Shown here piece after piece: positions 54,858-61,872 of a stretch of 64,000 nucleotides of DNA. Source of the stretch: Variovorax paradoxus (GTDB taxonomy: Bacteria > Pseudomonadota > Gammaproteobacteria > Burkholderiales > Burkholderiaceae_C). The position numbers and the translations under genes are program-made. Positions within the stretch are counted from its first letter, which is position 1; every line of letters starts with the position of its first letter. The notes beneath the pieces were generated by a model. That model worked only from the letters and a program-made list of their open reading frames with translations, had not been told where the DNA came from and did no database searches. The stretch lies in NCBI RefSeq assembly GCF_009755665.1, contig NZ_CP046622.1:310001-374000 (forward strand). Reading direction: 5' to 3'.

Positions 54858-55291
54858 ATGAGCCAACTCTGCACCTTCGCGGGCGTCCGCATCGCTCTCC
54901 CCAACGGCTGGGTCGACACCAGCGACGACATGCCCAAAGGAATACCGCCCACTCTGGCAAAGCCGGAAGGGGTCGGGGCACTGCAGTTCTCTGTAGGACG
55001 GTATCTTTCGGGCGCCGACCCACAGGTCAGCCTGGACGACCTTGACGCGATCTCAAGGAGTTCGCCGACACACGTTCGCTTGGCGTGGCTGCGGACGTTG
55101 AACGAGGCAAGTCCGCAAGCCACTATGTCGGCGGGAGCTTCCTGCATGCAGGCGATGTGATTCGTGCCTGGTACTTGACCAACGGCCCCGACGTGGCACT
55201 TGTCACATACGTGGCAGCGGCTGAAAGCGGCGATGCCGCGGCCGAGCTCGCCGATGCGGGCACTATCGTCAGGTCCGTTGATTTCGGCTGA
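54858..55291 (+). pseudogene. Frameshifted gene of unknown function
   Basis: The first part (MSQLCTFAGVRIALPNGWVD to LSGADPQVSLDDLDAI) reads in one frame to about 55050. The natural continuation (KEFADTRSLGVAADVERG, GGSFLHAGDVIRAWYL, AAELADAGTIVRSVDFG) is in another frame, consistent with one lost base near 55049-55054. Rejoined, it would give about 144 residues. In the original frame the product stops at 55160 after unrelated residues. A 56-base piece of a paralogue's 3' end survives at 60506-60561. Family unknown; sequencing error is the main alternative. Confidence 0.7.
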
Positions 55292-55306
55292 ACTTCAAAG
55301 GGCAAG

Positions 55307-55328
55307 ATGCGGCCAGAACCTGACATTG
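55307..55328 (+). repeat. Array motif, site 8
   Basis: Core reads GGCCAGAACCTGACATTG after ATGC; 15 bases after the TGA of the frameshifted gene. Confidence 0.8.
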
Positions 55329-55434
55329 ACGCGCCTCCTGATCATGTGTGGCGGCTCATTGCACTGTGTGTCGCTCTATCGAGCACTCCTGGATTCTCCT
55401 GCCGAAAGATTCGGTAGGCCTGGCTCGATCAGCG

Positions 55435-55914
55435 CTACTGAAGCCAATTCACGCTATCACAGGACCGGATTTTCCTTGTCACTTCCGAGGCGGAACATTG
55501 ATCAATACACGCAGAAAATTCGCCCGCCCTCCCGCTTGATTCTTTGCAGGCCGGCGCACAGGCGACTCTTGCGTCGAAATTGGCGAGGATATCGGCACCC
55601 CCCTTGTTCAGCGCCTCCCACACGCCTGGGGTATTTAACTTGTCGATCACGGACTCTTTGACGCGATCTCGATCGATTTCCTTTCGTGTTTGATAGTCGA
55701 GGAGGATCTTTTTTTTCTCGTCGTCCCTTTCGCCTGCAACCCTCCGCTTTATGTCCTCCACGAACGCCCCGATGACATGAACACAATATGCGGATTGCAA
55801 ATCGGCATTGCTAGCCGTGACTGTTGGATCCGAAGCTATGGCATCCGCGAACGTAGGTGCCGAAACCGAAGAGACTAAAAATGCTAGATACGTACGCAAC
55901 GCGAAAACTCTCAT
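55435..55914 (-). CDS. Secreted cysteine-containing protein, unknown (inverted within the array)
   Basis: The 159-residue product has a signal peptide (about 1-24, ending SVSAPTFADA). A Lys/Asp/Arg-rich helical middle (EDIKRRVAGERDDEKKKILL) and a C-terminal part with five cysteines (ACAPAC, SACIDQC, SC) follow, suggesting disulphides. It is the only clear gene in the array on the minus strand, so its start, not its stop, faces site 9. I recognise no family. Confidence 0.65.
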   Translation of the reverse strand: MRVFALRTYLAFLVSSVSAPTFADAIASDPTVTASNADLQSAYCVHVIGAFVEDIKRRVAGERDDEKKKILLDYQTRKEIDRDRVKESVIDKLNTPGVWEALNKGGADILANFDARVACAPACKESSGRAGEFSACIDQCSASEVTRKIRSCDSVNWLQ

Positions 55915-56034
55915 GCTCGTATCCTCGCATATCCGACTGCTGAAGCAATCGCGATGGTTTCCCAGCCTGCGACGCTGCCGATTGGGCGTGGATCGGGCTC
56001 AGCATGCGGACGAAGCTAGGGTGCGACCGGCTAC

Positions 56035-56056
56035 AGTCGGCCAATAGCTGACCTTC
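56035..56056 (+). repeat. Array motif, site 9 (extended form)
   Basis: Core reads GGCCAATAGCTGACCTTC. The upstream GCGACCGGCTACAGTC (from 56023) is shared almost exactly with site 17 and partly with site 11. Confidence 0.8.
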
Positions 56057-56100
56057 GAACGGCGAGGCCGAATGATAGTGAACATGTGTGGAGGAGCGAC

Positions 56101-56436
56101 GTGAGCATGCTTGACGAAGGCCATCTCCGCGCGGCGCACAAGGCAGTTGTGGACACCGCTCGGGGCCTCGCGGATGGCACGGTCCCATTTGTTGAGGGTG
56201 TCAGGCAGTTGGCAGCCCTGAGATTTGAGGCGTCACGGCTTGACCATGACCCGGACTTCACGTTGTTCGTCGCTATTGCGAGTGAATCGGATCACCTGCC
56301 GCCGCACGAGCTCCGCAGTCAGTGTGCGTCGGCCTGGCTAGAACAGCGCGATCGCGAGGCGCGCGAGCTCGAGGTTCTTCACCGGCAGCAGGTTCGCGCT
56401 GCATGTGCGCGCCTTGTTGGCCGGTTTTCCTCATGA
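56101..56436 (+). CDS. DUF2489-like protein
   Basis: The 111-residue protein has VPFVEGVRQLAALRF, DPDFTLFVAIASESDHLPP and a C-terminal helix rich in Arg/Glu, resembling DUF2489 proteins. I used the GTG at 56101, with AGGAG four bases upstream; an ATG at 56107 is the alternative. Function unknown. It lies between sites 9 and 10, where other members of this family also tend to be small isolated genes. Confidence 0.65.
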   Translation: MSMLDEGHLRAAHKAVVDTARGLADGTVPFVEGVRQLAALRFEASRLDHDPDFTLFVAIASESDHLPPHELRSQCASAWLEQRDREARELEVLHRQQVRAACARLVGRFSS

Positions 56437-56460
56437 GTGCGGCGCCGTCCGACGGGCAGA

Positions 56461-56482
56461 ATGCCGCCAGAACCAGACGTTC
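56461..56482 (+). repeat. Array motif, site 10
   Basis: ATGCCGCC replaces ATGCGGCC; the rest reads AGAACCAGACGTTC. Begins 24 bases after the DUF2489-like stop. Confidence 0.75.
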
Positions 56483-56483
56483 C

Positions 56484-56597
56484 TTGCATAGCTTTAGGAA
56501 CGCAAAGGCGGCCTTGAATACCGAGCCAAACTGTCTTGCAGCCAGAGAGGTCGACGGAGTTAGCTTGGCGGCACCCTTCAAGATTGCGACGCACTGA
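56484..56597 (+). other. Possible short coding remnant
   Basis: A 37-codon frame from TTG 56484 to TGA 56597 (LHSFRNAKAALNTEPNCLAA onward) begins just after site 10 and ends 12 bases before the next good start. No ribosome site is seen. It may be a leader peptide or the 3' end of a lost gene. Confidence 0.3.
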
Positions 56598-56609
56598 GGA
56601 GGTGGTGAA

Positions 56610-56831
56610 ATGAACGATCGATACACGAGACATCGATGGAAGTTTCTTTTGTTTGGAGCGATCACCGGCGTGTTGACGGGAATTTACTCCTCGACTGGAA
56701 TCGAGCCCAGCAACTTAATTGGCGATCTCATCGGCGGCCTGATTCTCTGGTGGATTCTTTGGTGGCTATGGGCCTGGAGTAGGCGACGTGCTGACCGAAG
56801 TGAATCTAGTAGAAAAAGAGATGCATCGTGA
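56610..56831 (+). CDS. Small membrane protein, Trp-rich
   Basis: The 73-residue protein has two spans, FLLFGAITGVLTGIY and LIGGLILWWILWWLWAW, and a basic C-terminus. The ribosome site GAGGAGGTG is the strongest in the array. It overlaps the next gene by GTGA, so this interval carries a two-gene operon. Unknown function; the pairing with a secreted protein suggests an envelope role. Confidence 0.65.
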   Translation: MNDRYTRHRWKFLLFGAITGVLTGIYSSTGIEPSNLIGDLIGGLILWWILWWLWAWSRRRADRSESSRKRDAS

Positions 56832-57277
56832 ATCAAAAGAACAATCCTCCTTGGTATCGTCTGGCCCTCATCGGTCTCTTCGTCCCGATCTTGGGAATGG
56901 CTCAAGAAAGTCCGTGTGCTTCCGCTCTGCAGGAAGCTTGTCGTACCGCTCAAAAGCTTGCCGCTGCGATCCAGCAACAACTGCCCATGAAGCCGAGCCC
57001 TCAAGTCTCTATTGAAACGGCGGTCGCCGAGAAGCACGTCGTCGTGGTGTCGGGAAGGTTTGCATTTGATGCTGAAACAGCGAATAGACATTTCAAGCAG
57101 AGCGGCGTCACTCTTGAGCAGTTCCAAGATCGCTACTCGCAATCAGTTAAACCAAGCTTGTGCCAACCAAGCTCCGAAACCTACCGGTTCTTTCGGATTG
57201 GCGGTGTTGTGGAGTACCGCTACGCTTACAGCAACAACGATCCGTTCATGAAGTTCGGCGTCGTTCGATGCGATTGA
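56828..57277 (+). CDS. Secreted protein, unknown
   Basis: The 149-residue product begins with GTG 56828 and has a signal peptide (LALIGLFVPILGMAQE, cleavage about residue 25). The mature part has four cysteines (C30, C38, one in SLCQPSS, one at the C-terminal VRCD) and a beta-rich region (KHVVVVSGRFAFDAE; VVEYRYAYSNNDP). Translationally coupled to the 73-residue membrane protein. I recognise no family. Confidence 0.65.
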   Translation: MNQKNNPPWYRLALIGLFVPILGMAQESPCASALQEACRTAQKLAAAIQQQLPMKPSPQVSIETAVAEKHVVVVSGRFAFDAETANRHFKQSGVTLEQFQDRYSQSVKPSLCQPSSETYRFFRIGGVVEYRYAYSNNDPFMKFGVVRCD

Positions 57278-57383
57278 ATCAGAGCACGGGCTGCAGGTCG
57301 TGCGACGCGAACACCATGTGGCCGCTCCCGACGTGTTTCTAGAGCGGCCTTGAGCCCTTTGCGCAGACATAGCGGCAGGCTAC

Positions 57384-57405
57384 AGTCGGCCAGTACCGGA
57401 CATTC
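57384..57405 (+). repeat. Array motif, site 11 (extended form)
   Basis: Core reads GGCCAGTACCGGACATTC after GGCAGGCTACAGTC. This site is farther (about 105 bases) from the preceding stop than most. Confidence 0.85.
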
Positions 57406-57466
57406 GGGCGGACGTACAGTTTTTGTCTTCCAGAAGCATGTGCCTCATAGAAAGGAGCGTGGAAGA

Positions 57467-57814
57467 GTGGCTACCACTATGTATTGCTGGCGATGCAAGA
57501 TCGATCTCCCGATTCTCACGGAGGAGGAATATGAACTGGTCTTCCCTAAGAGTTTCATAGAGCAGATACGGGAATATCGCGAGAAAACAGGGGTCGACTT
57601 ACGTCAGGCACAGACGGACGTCGGAGAGCAAGCGCTAGCAATTTATGAGCGCATCACCGGCTTCAAAGAGACCAATCCTCTTGCTCTTTACCACCATCGC
57701 CTGAGCCTCTATGGGCCGCCGTCTTCTGAATGCGGGAAGCCGCTTCGCACTCCCGCCGCGAACTACTGCGCCACTTGCAGCGCGCCGCGCGCCGGTTCCG
57801 ACGCTGGGCATTGA
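57467..57814 (+). CDS. Hypothetical protein with CxxC zinc-ribbon-like motifs
   Basis: The 115-residue protein has an N-terminal MYCWRCKIDLPILTEEEYE and a C-terminal LYGPPSSECGKPLRT followed by YCATC, so its cysteines could form a split zinc ribbon. A middle helix has YREKTGVDLRQAQTD. Similar proteins of unknown function are widespread. The GTG at 57467 has AGGAG upstream; an ATG at 57479 is the alternative. Confidence 0.7.
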   Translation: MATTMYCWRCKIDLPILTEEEYELVFPKSFIEQIREYREKTGVDLRQAQTDVGEQALAIYERITGFKETNPLALYHHRLSLYGPPSSECGKPLRTPAANYCATCSAPRAGSDAGH

Positions 57815-57844
57815 CCTTGGCGACCAGCCGACCTCTGAAGCAGA

Positions 57845-57863
57845 ATCCTGCGGGTAGTCATTC
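57845..57863 (+). repeat. Array motif, site 12 (degenerate)
   Basis: AGAATCCTGCGGGTAGTCATTCG keeps the flanks (AGAAT, GTCATTCG) of sites 6, 7 and 13 but has lost the GGCCA core. It is in the expected place, 31 bases after one stop and about 20 before the next start. Confidence 0.45.
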
Positions 57864-57883
57864 GATCCTCCGTCATATTCGTC

Positions 57884-58255
57884 ATGCTCAAACAACCTCG
57901 GTTCGTGATCGCAGTGCGCGACCTGGCCCGGTCCGCCGATTTCTACCGCGACGTCCTGGGGTTCTCGATCGAGTGGAAGGAAGTGCCCGGCTGGCGTCTG
58001 TTCAGACGCGACGCCTGCACCATCATGGCGGGAGAGTGCCCGGACACACCTGCCGCGCGGGAACTGGGCGAGCATTCATATATGGCCTACGTTGAGGTCG
58101 ACGATGTCACGGGCTTGCACAAGGATCTGGCTGCGCGGGGTGTTCAGATGGTCAAGGCTCTTCGTACAGAGCCCTGGGGCATGCGAGAGTTTGGAATCGA
58201 GACCATTGACGGTCACCGCATGATGTTTGGAGAGGATGTTTCTGGCCCTGACTGA
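57884..58255 (+). CDS. VOC-family (glyoxalase/bleomycin-resistance fold) protein
   Basis: The 123-residue single-module protein has FVIAVRDLARSADFYRDVLGF at its N-terminus and the paired-beta layout ending with GIETIDGHRMMFGED. It could be a small dioxygenase, isomerase or binding protein, often metal-dependent. Its start follows the decayed site 12; site 13 lies 20 bases after its stop. Unlike most array genes its G+C is close to that of the genome. Confidence 0.85.
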   Translation: MLKQPRFVIAVRDLARSADFYRDVLGFSIEWKEVPGWRLFRRDACTIMAGECPDTPAARELGEHSYMAYVEVDDVTGLHKDLAARGVQMVKALRTEPWGMREFGIETIDGHRMMFGEDVSGPD

Positions 58256-58275
58256 GCCGAGGAAGCATCGGCGGT

Positions 58276-58297
58276 TGCCGGCCAAGACCAGTCATTC
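58276..58297 (+). repeat. Array motif, site 13
   Basis: Core reads GGCCAAGACCAGTCATTC; 18 bases before the next ATG. Confidence 0.8.
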
Positions 58298-58314
58298 ACT
58301 CGTGCCCTCAAACA

Positions 58315-58581
58315 ATGAGCAATCGCACCTTCGCTTGCCTCTCCTGCCGAAAGCTGCAACGTCGGAGCCAGCACACTGAAGCGTTTTTTTGCCCACTGTG
58401 CGGGAAGGAGAGTATTCGGGTTCCATGGAAACTGCACGTCCCAGCACCTTCAAGGCTGAAGAAATGGAACGCTTTCTGGGAGCAGTATCTATATGAGCTG
58501 CGCCAGCTTGAGGATTTCAAGGCGAACAAGAGCAGACGAGTCCTGTACCTTCCATTGCTCAACCAAGCGTGGCGTAGGTAG
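58315..58581 (+). CDS. Small zinc-ribbon-like protein
   Basis: The 88-residue protein has CLSC (near residue 8) and CPLCGKE (near 26), a CxxC-x14-CxxC zinc ribbon. A helical basic part (LKKWNAFWEQYLYELRQLED) follows. It may bind nucleic acid or protein. No ribosome site is visible in the 18 bases between site 13 and the ATG. Confidence 0.65.
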   Translation: MSNRTFACLSCRKLQRRSQHTEAFFCPLCGKESIRVPWKLHVPAPSRLKKWNAFWEQYLYELRQLEDFKANKSRRVLYLPLLNQAWRR

Positions 58582-58589
58582 AAGGCCGC

Positions 58590-58611
58590 ACTCGGCCAAC
58601 ACCGGACGTTC
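58590..58611 (+). repeat. Array motif, site 14
   Basis: Core reads GGCCAACACCGGACGTTC, starting 8 bases after a TAG. Confidence 0.8.
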
Positions 58612-58648
58612 CCGATCGCCTGCCAATTCGCCCGTCAACGCCGAAAGC

Positions 58649-58963
58649 ATGACCATCGACTCTGACCTCAACATCGCCGAGATTCCCCACGAGTCGGGAG
58701 CCATCAGGTTCCGCTATGCCAGGGTGATGGCACCAGACAGGACACGATGGATCCGGCACGGTCTCTTCGTTGAATACCACGAGAACGGCACAGTGGTGTC
58801 CGAAGGCCAGTACGTTGATGGCAAGGAAGACGGGCTTTGGCGAGACTTCCATCCGGACGGCCGGCCTGCAGCCGAGGGATGCTATCGCGAGGGCAAGGAG
58901 GTCGGCGTGTGGCGGTTCTGGAATCCCGATGGAACCGAAGAGCCGAGCACGAATTTCAACTGA
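58649..58963 (+). CDS. MORN-repeat protein (YwqK-like)
   Basis: The 104-residue protein contains three MORN-like units: GLFVEYHENGTVVSEGQYVD, GKEDGLWRDFHPDGRPAAEG and GKEVGVWRFWNPDG. Such proteins are sometimes annotated as antitoxin-like (YwqK family), but no toxin partner is visible. The stop overlaps site 15. Confidence 0.75.
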   Translation: MTIDSDLNIAEIPHESGAIRFRYARVMAPDRTRWIRHGLFVEYHENGTVVSEGQYVDGKEDGLWRDFHPDGRPAAEGCYREGKEVGVWRFWNPDGTEEPSTNFN

Positions 58964-58981
58964 CGCCAAAACCGGTCGTTC
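58960..58981 (+). repeat. Array motif, site 15
   Basis: CTGACGCCAAAACCGGTCGTTC, one G shorter in the GGCC core; it includes the TGA of the MORN gene itself. Confidence 0.65.
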
Positions 58982-59026
58982 ATCGTACCGCCAGTACCAT
59001 CGTCGATGACTTTTTGAAGGAATGTC

Positions 59027-59311
59027 ATGAAGCGTGCAAGCGCCTATGCAGTACTTGCAACTGAGCTAGAGGCGTTCCGCCTGCTGCCATGGCCCGTCCT
59101 TGCGATGCATGTCGGCGCCGATCCAATTTCAAAAACTGTCGACGTGGAAGGCGAGGAACTCCAGCTTGAAGTCCGGGTTTCAATGGCGGAGACGCGCCAG
59201 CAAGCAGTGAAGATTACTGCTGTTGCCTTCGGACCGAGCCACTTGCAAATGGAGCGTCTTGAGGAGAGCGTAACGGTTGCGAAGCACGATACGATCCAGT
59301 CACCTCATTGA
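59027..59311 (+). CDS. Hypothetical protein
   Basis: The 94-residue protein (MKRASAYAVLATELEAFRLL; VEGEELQLEVRVSMAETRQQ) has a predicted helix then four beta strands. AAGGAATGTC supplies a ribosome site before the ATG. I recognise no family; the acidic beta-rich layout is again like small immunity proteins. Confidence 0.65.
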   Translation: MKRASAYAVLATELEAFRLLPWPVLAMHVGADPISKTVDVEGEELQLEVRVSMAETRQQAVKITAVAFGPSHLQMERLEESVTVAKHDTIQSPH

Positions 59312-59317
59312 CTTCTG

Positions 59318-59339
59318 AGTCGGCCACGACCGGACATTC
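59318..59339 (+). repeat. Array motif, site 16
   Basis: Core reads GGCCACGACCGGACATTC after AGTC, starting 6 bases after a TGA. Full consensus. Confidence 0.85.
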
Positions 59340-59364
59340 GCTCACTTCGTTCAATCGAATTTTT

Positions 59365-59760
59365 ATGCCGTACCTTCAGTTAGACGTGACCTGCAGCTAT
59401 TCCGTAGGCGACAAGAAGCGGTTGGCCGCGGCGATGAGTGAGACCTACGCGCGCATGATGTCCGTGGACATTCGGCGAATCAGTGTCGCTATCCGTGAGC
59501 TGGGCGAGGGCGGGGTGTGGCGTATTCCAGAGATGGGGGACGAGCCGACTCCCGTCTCAATGCTTATGTTGGACATCCGCAGAGGCCGGCCCGCCGAGCT
59601 GCGAATGCAAGTAGCAAAGGCCCTCTGCCAGCACTGCGTTGACATTCTCGGCCTGCAGGAAAACCAACTCAACGTCGAGTTCACTCAGCACGACGGGGAC
59701 GAGATGTACCACCCGGCGCTTGGCGGTTACAGCCCAGACTGGAAGCCCGGCGAGGCGTGA
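59365..59760 (+). CDS. Tautomerase-superfamily protein
   Basis: The 131-residue product begins MPYLQLDV, so Met removal would expose the catalytic Pro-1 of the 4-oxalocrotonate tautomerase superfamily. MSETYARMMSVDIRRISVAIRE and the later repeat-like QVAKALCQHCVDILGLQENQ fit two fused beta-alpha-beta units. It might isomerise enols or dehalogenate; the substrate is unknown. Lies between sites 16 and 17. Confidence 0.8.
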   Translation: MPYLQLDVTCSYSVGDKKRLAAAMSETYARMMSVDIRRISVAIRELGEGGVWRIPEMGDEPTPVSMLMLDIRRGRPAELRMQVAKALCQHCVDILGLQENQLNVEFTQHDGDEMYHPALGGYSPDWKPGEA

Positions 59761-59795
59761 AGCAGCGCAGAGAGCCTGAGGTCGCGACCGGCTAC

Positions 59796-59817
59796 AGTCG
59801 GCCACAAGCGGACATCA
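59796..59817 (+). repeat. Array motif, site 17 (extended form)
   Basis: Core reads GGCCACAAGCGGACATCA, preceded by GCGACCGGCTACAGTC (from 59784) as at site 9. Confidence 0.8.
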
Positions 59818-59888
59818 CTAACGGATTCCGGATGCTCCTCAGATGACGAGAAGCTACTGCCCTAAACATTGAGCGCCGAGTTGAATTC

Positions 59889-60449
59889 ATGAACGACCGA
59901 GAGATCTACTTCAGCCACCTCACTTCCATCACAGGAAATCCGGAGCCCGAGGTTCATAGGGTCGGCTCAAGAGATGAGCCCTCAGACAGCGTGACCATCC
60001 TCGTATACCGCGACTGGCCAACGGTCGGAATGACGTCGGCGTTCACCTTCGGCTTGTCGCATGCAACCCATCCGGACTGGAAGCATGGTCGCGCCGAGTT
60101 GACCATTTCGATGGAATCGAACAACGATTCATGGTCCGAAGCGATAGGCCGCTTGGTAAGCGAACTGCGAGGGCGCTGCCCGTTCACATTCGGCGAGACC
60201 ATCAATTATGGAAAGCCCATCAGTACAGAGTCGGCCATGAACGCGTTCCTCGTTTTCGCGCCCATTCATCTCACAAAGCAGGAAGCACAAGTCCGTCTCA
60301 AGGATTACAACTGCATCATCAAAGCGGTTTATCCGCTTTTCGAGGAGGAGCTAGGTCTTCTCGAGCGGCTTGGCCTCGAGGCGTTCTGGAAGCAGCCGGG
60401 GTGGGACATCTCCAGTCCGCATCGAGAAATCCTTAGCGGTGTCCACTGA
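59889..60449 (+). CDS. Suppressor-of-fused (SUFU)-domain protein
   Basis: The 186-residue protein resembles bacterial SUFU-domain proteins (VTILVYRDWPTVGMTSAFTF; HGRAELTISMESNNDSWSEA; FLVFAPIHL). Bacterial SUFU proteins are often found near toxins as putative immunity proteins; none is seen here. A distance of 72 bases separates site 17 from the ATG. It is the last intact gene of the array. Confidence 0.75.
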   Translation: MNDREIYFSHLTSITGNPEPEVHRVGSRDEPSDSVTILVYRDWPTVGMTSAFTFGLSHATHPDWKHGRAELTISMESNNDSWSEAIGRLVSELRGRCPFTFGETINYGKPISTESAMNAFLVFAPIHLTKQEAQVRLKDYNCIIKAVYPLFEEELGLLERLGLEAFWKQPGWDISSPHREILSGVH

Positions 60450-60505
60450 TGTGCGGGTTGACAGGAAATCCGGGCTCCTTTGAACATCGCCCGGGGCGGC
60501 AAGCT

Positions 60506-60561
60506 GCGATGCCGCAGCAGAGCTCGCCAAAGCTGGCACCATCGTCAGGTCCATCGACTTA
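60506..60561 (+). pseudogene. 3' remnant of a paralogue of the frameshifted gene at 54858
   Basis: These 56 bases match 55230-55285 at 46 positions by my hand count and encode the same C-terminus (DAAAELAKAGTIVRSIDLG against DAAAELADAGTIVRSVDFG). The rest of the gene is absent. It is followed by site 18 just as its relative is followed by site 8, so gene end and site appear to have moved or decayed together. Confidence 0.7.
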
Positions 60562-60579
60562 GGAGCGTCGACGGGCAAA

Positions 60580-60601
60580 AATCGGCCATGAGGGGTCGTT
60601 C
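60580..60601 (+). repeat. Array motif, site 18 (last)
   Basis: AATCGGCCATGAGGGGTCGTTC: GGCCA core kept, right half diverged. It marks the right end of the array; the next 240 bases to the lysR gene hold no recognisable gene except a LysR-type dyad. Confidence 0.65.
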
Positions 60602-60810
60602 GCGATCCGTCCGAAAGCGGACGCTTACGCTGCGCACGCCAAGCAGCATCATCTCTCGCCACCGCGTTTGCTCATTGAACCGTAGGGCTGCGCTGGATGC
60701 TCCTAGCTGTCGACGCCGAATCGCTAGCCACTGCAACCGCCCGACAACGATAGCAACAACACAGAGAATTCGATCCCGTGCGTCGCGATTGAAGATGGCG
60801 ATAGCATGTA

Positions 60811-60829
60811 TGTCGTTTCTTAAATGACA
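60811..60829. promoter_or_regulatory. LysR-type operator upstream of lysR
   Basis: TGTCGTT, five bases, AATGACA: a dyad with six of seven arm positions paired, 12 bases before the lysR ATG. It matches the dyad at 61774-61792 in sequence and spacing. Confidence 0.6.
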
Positions 60830-60840
60830 AATTGGCATGC

Positions 60841-61749
60841 ATGGCAGGCTTTGACGATCGGGTGACAAACGGGATCAGCGTGCTGTCCGCGATCGTCGAC
60901 AGCGGCACGTTTGCGGCGGCTGGCGACATACTGAACATGTCGCAATCTGGCGTCAGCCGGTCGATTGCGCGGCTTGAGGCGCGGCTGGGTATTCGGCTGC
61001 TCGAACGCACCACGCGATCTGTCAGCCTCACCGACGAGGGCAGGCGCTTCTACGAGCAGGTGATGCCCCTTTTGGCCGGCCTGGAAGAGGCTGCGGCCTC
61101 CGCCGCCCAAGGCGCGGCCGCCGTTCGCGGGCGCCTGAGGGTCAATCTTGATCCGTATTTCTCTCGGCTCATCCTGGGGCCAAGGTTGGGCGCATTCCTC
61201 GAGAGCTATCCGCAGTTGCGCCTCGAACTGATCACAACGGATCGCCTGGGCGACCTTGTGGCCGATGGTTTCGATCTGGCCGTGCGCTTCGGAAATCCTC
61301 GCCCGTCGACACTGGTTGCACGCAAGCTGCTGGACACCCGGATGGTGACCATCGCAGCGCCCGCCTACCTCAAGCGCTACGGCCATCCCAAAGACCCACG
61401 CGAACTCGAGAAGGGTCATCACGTCTGCATTCAGTTCCGTGATCCGGAGTCCGGGCGCCCCTATCCATGGGAGTTTCACAAACGTCGCAAGAAGCTGGTG
61501 CTCGAAACCAGCGGCTCGTTGACGGTCAATGATGCCGGAACGCTGTACAGCGTGTGCCTCGCCGGTCACGGGATGGCCCAAGTCATGGACTTGGGCGTGG
61601 GGCCGATGATTGCCGATGGACGATTGGTCGAGGTGTTTCCAGACTGGCCCGATGAGCGGTTTCCGTTGTATGCGCTGCACCCGTCACGCCATCATGTGCC
61701 CGCGAAGACGCGCGCGTTTCTGGACTTCATCGTCGCGCTGCTGCATTAG
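60841..61749 (+). CDS. LysR-family transcriptional regulator
   Basis: The 302-residue protein has an N-terminal helix-turn-helix (GTFAAAGDILNMSQSGVSRS; IARLEARLGIRLLERTTRSV) and a CrgA/PecT-like substrate domain (VNLDPYFSRLILGPRLGAFL; LAVRFGNPRPSTLVARKL). It likely controls the following NmrA-like gene, since matching dyads precede both. I used the ATG at 60841; an in-frame TTG three codons upstream is less likely. Confidence 0.93.
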   Translation: MAGFDDRVTNGISVLSAIVDSGTFAAAGDILNMSQSGVSRSIARLEARLGIRLLERTTRSVSLTDEGRRFYEQVMPLLAGLEEAAASAAQGAAAVRGRLRVNLDPYFSRLILGPRLGAFLESYPQLRLELITTDRLGDLVADGFDLAVRFGNPRPSTLVARKLLDTRMVTIAAPAYLKRYGHPKDPRELEKGHHVCIQFRDPESGRPYPWEFHKRRKKLVLETSGSLTVNDAGTLYSVCLAGHGMAQVMDLGVGPMIADGRLVEVFPDWPDERFPLYALHPSRHHVPAKTRAFLDFIVALLH

Positions 61750-61773
61750 CCTCCAGCTTCAATGATGATCTTG

Positions 61774-61792
61774 TGTCATTAATGAAATGACA
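61774..61792. promoter_or_regulatory. LysR-type operator upstream of the NmrA-like gene
   Basis: TGTCATT, five bases, AATGACA: perfect 7-base arms, extended to 8 by flanking G and C. A further half-site ATGTCATT follows at 61796-61803. It lies about 80-100 bases before the NmrA-like ATG. Confidence 0.65.
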
Positions 61793-61872
61793 CCTATGTC
61801 ATTGAAGTAACAGGCTCGTTCTCCGAGACTTCTTGCACCGCGGCTCAGTGCCGCCTTCCCAAGGAGTCTCGA

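Noticed and set aside
58649..58963. Antitoxin of a toxin-antitoxin pair
   Set aside because: The YwqK-type label is only a family name; no toxin-like gene lies beside it, so MORN-repeat protein is the safer call.
60230..60250. Possible extra array motif AGTCGGCCATGAACG inside the SUFU-domain gene
   Set aside because: It lies in frame within the gene, encodes normal residues (SAMNAF), and lacks the ACCGGACATTC half.
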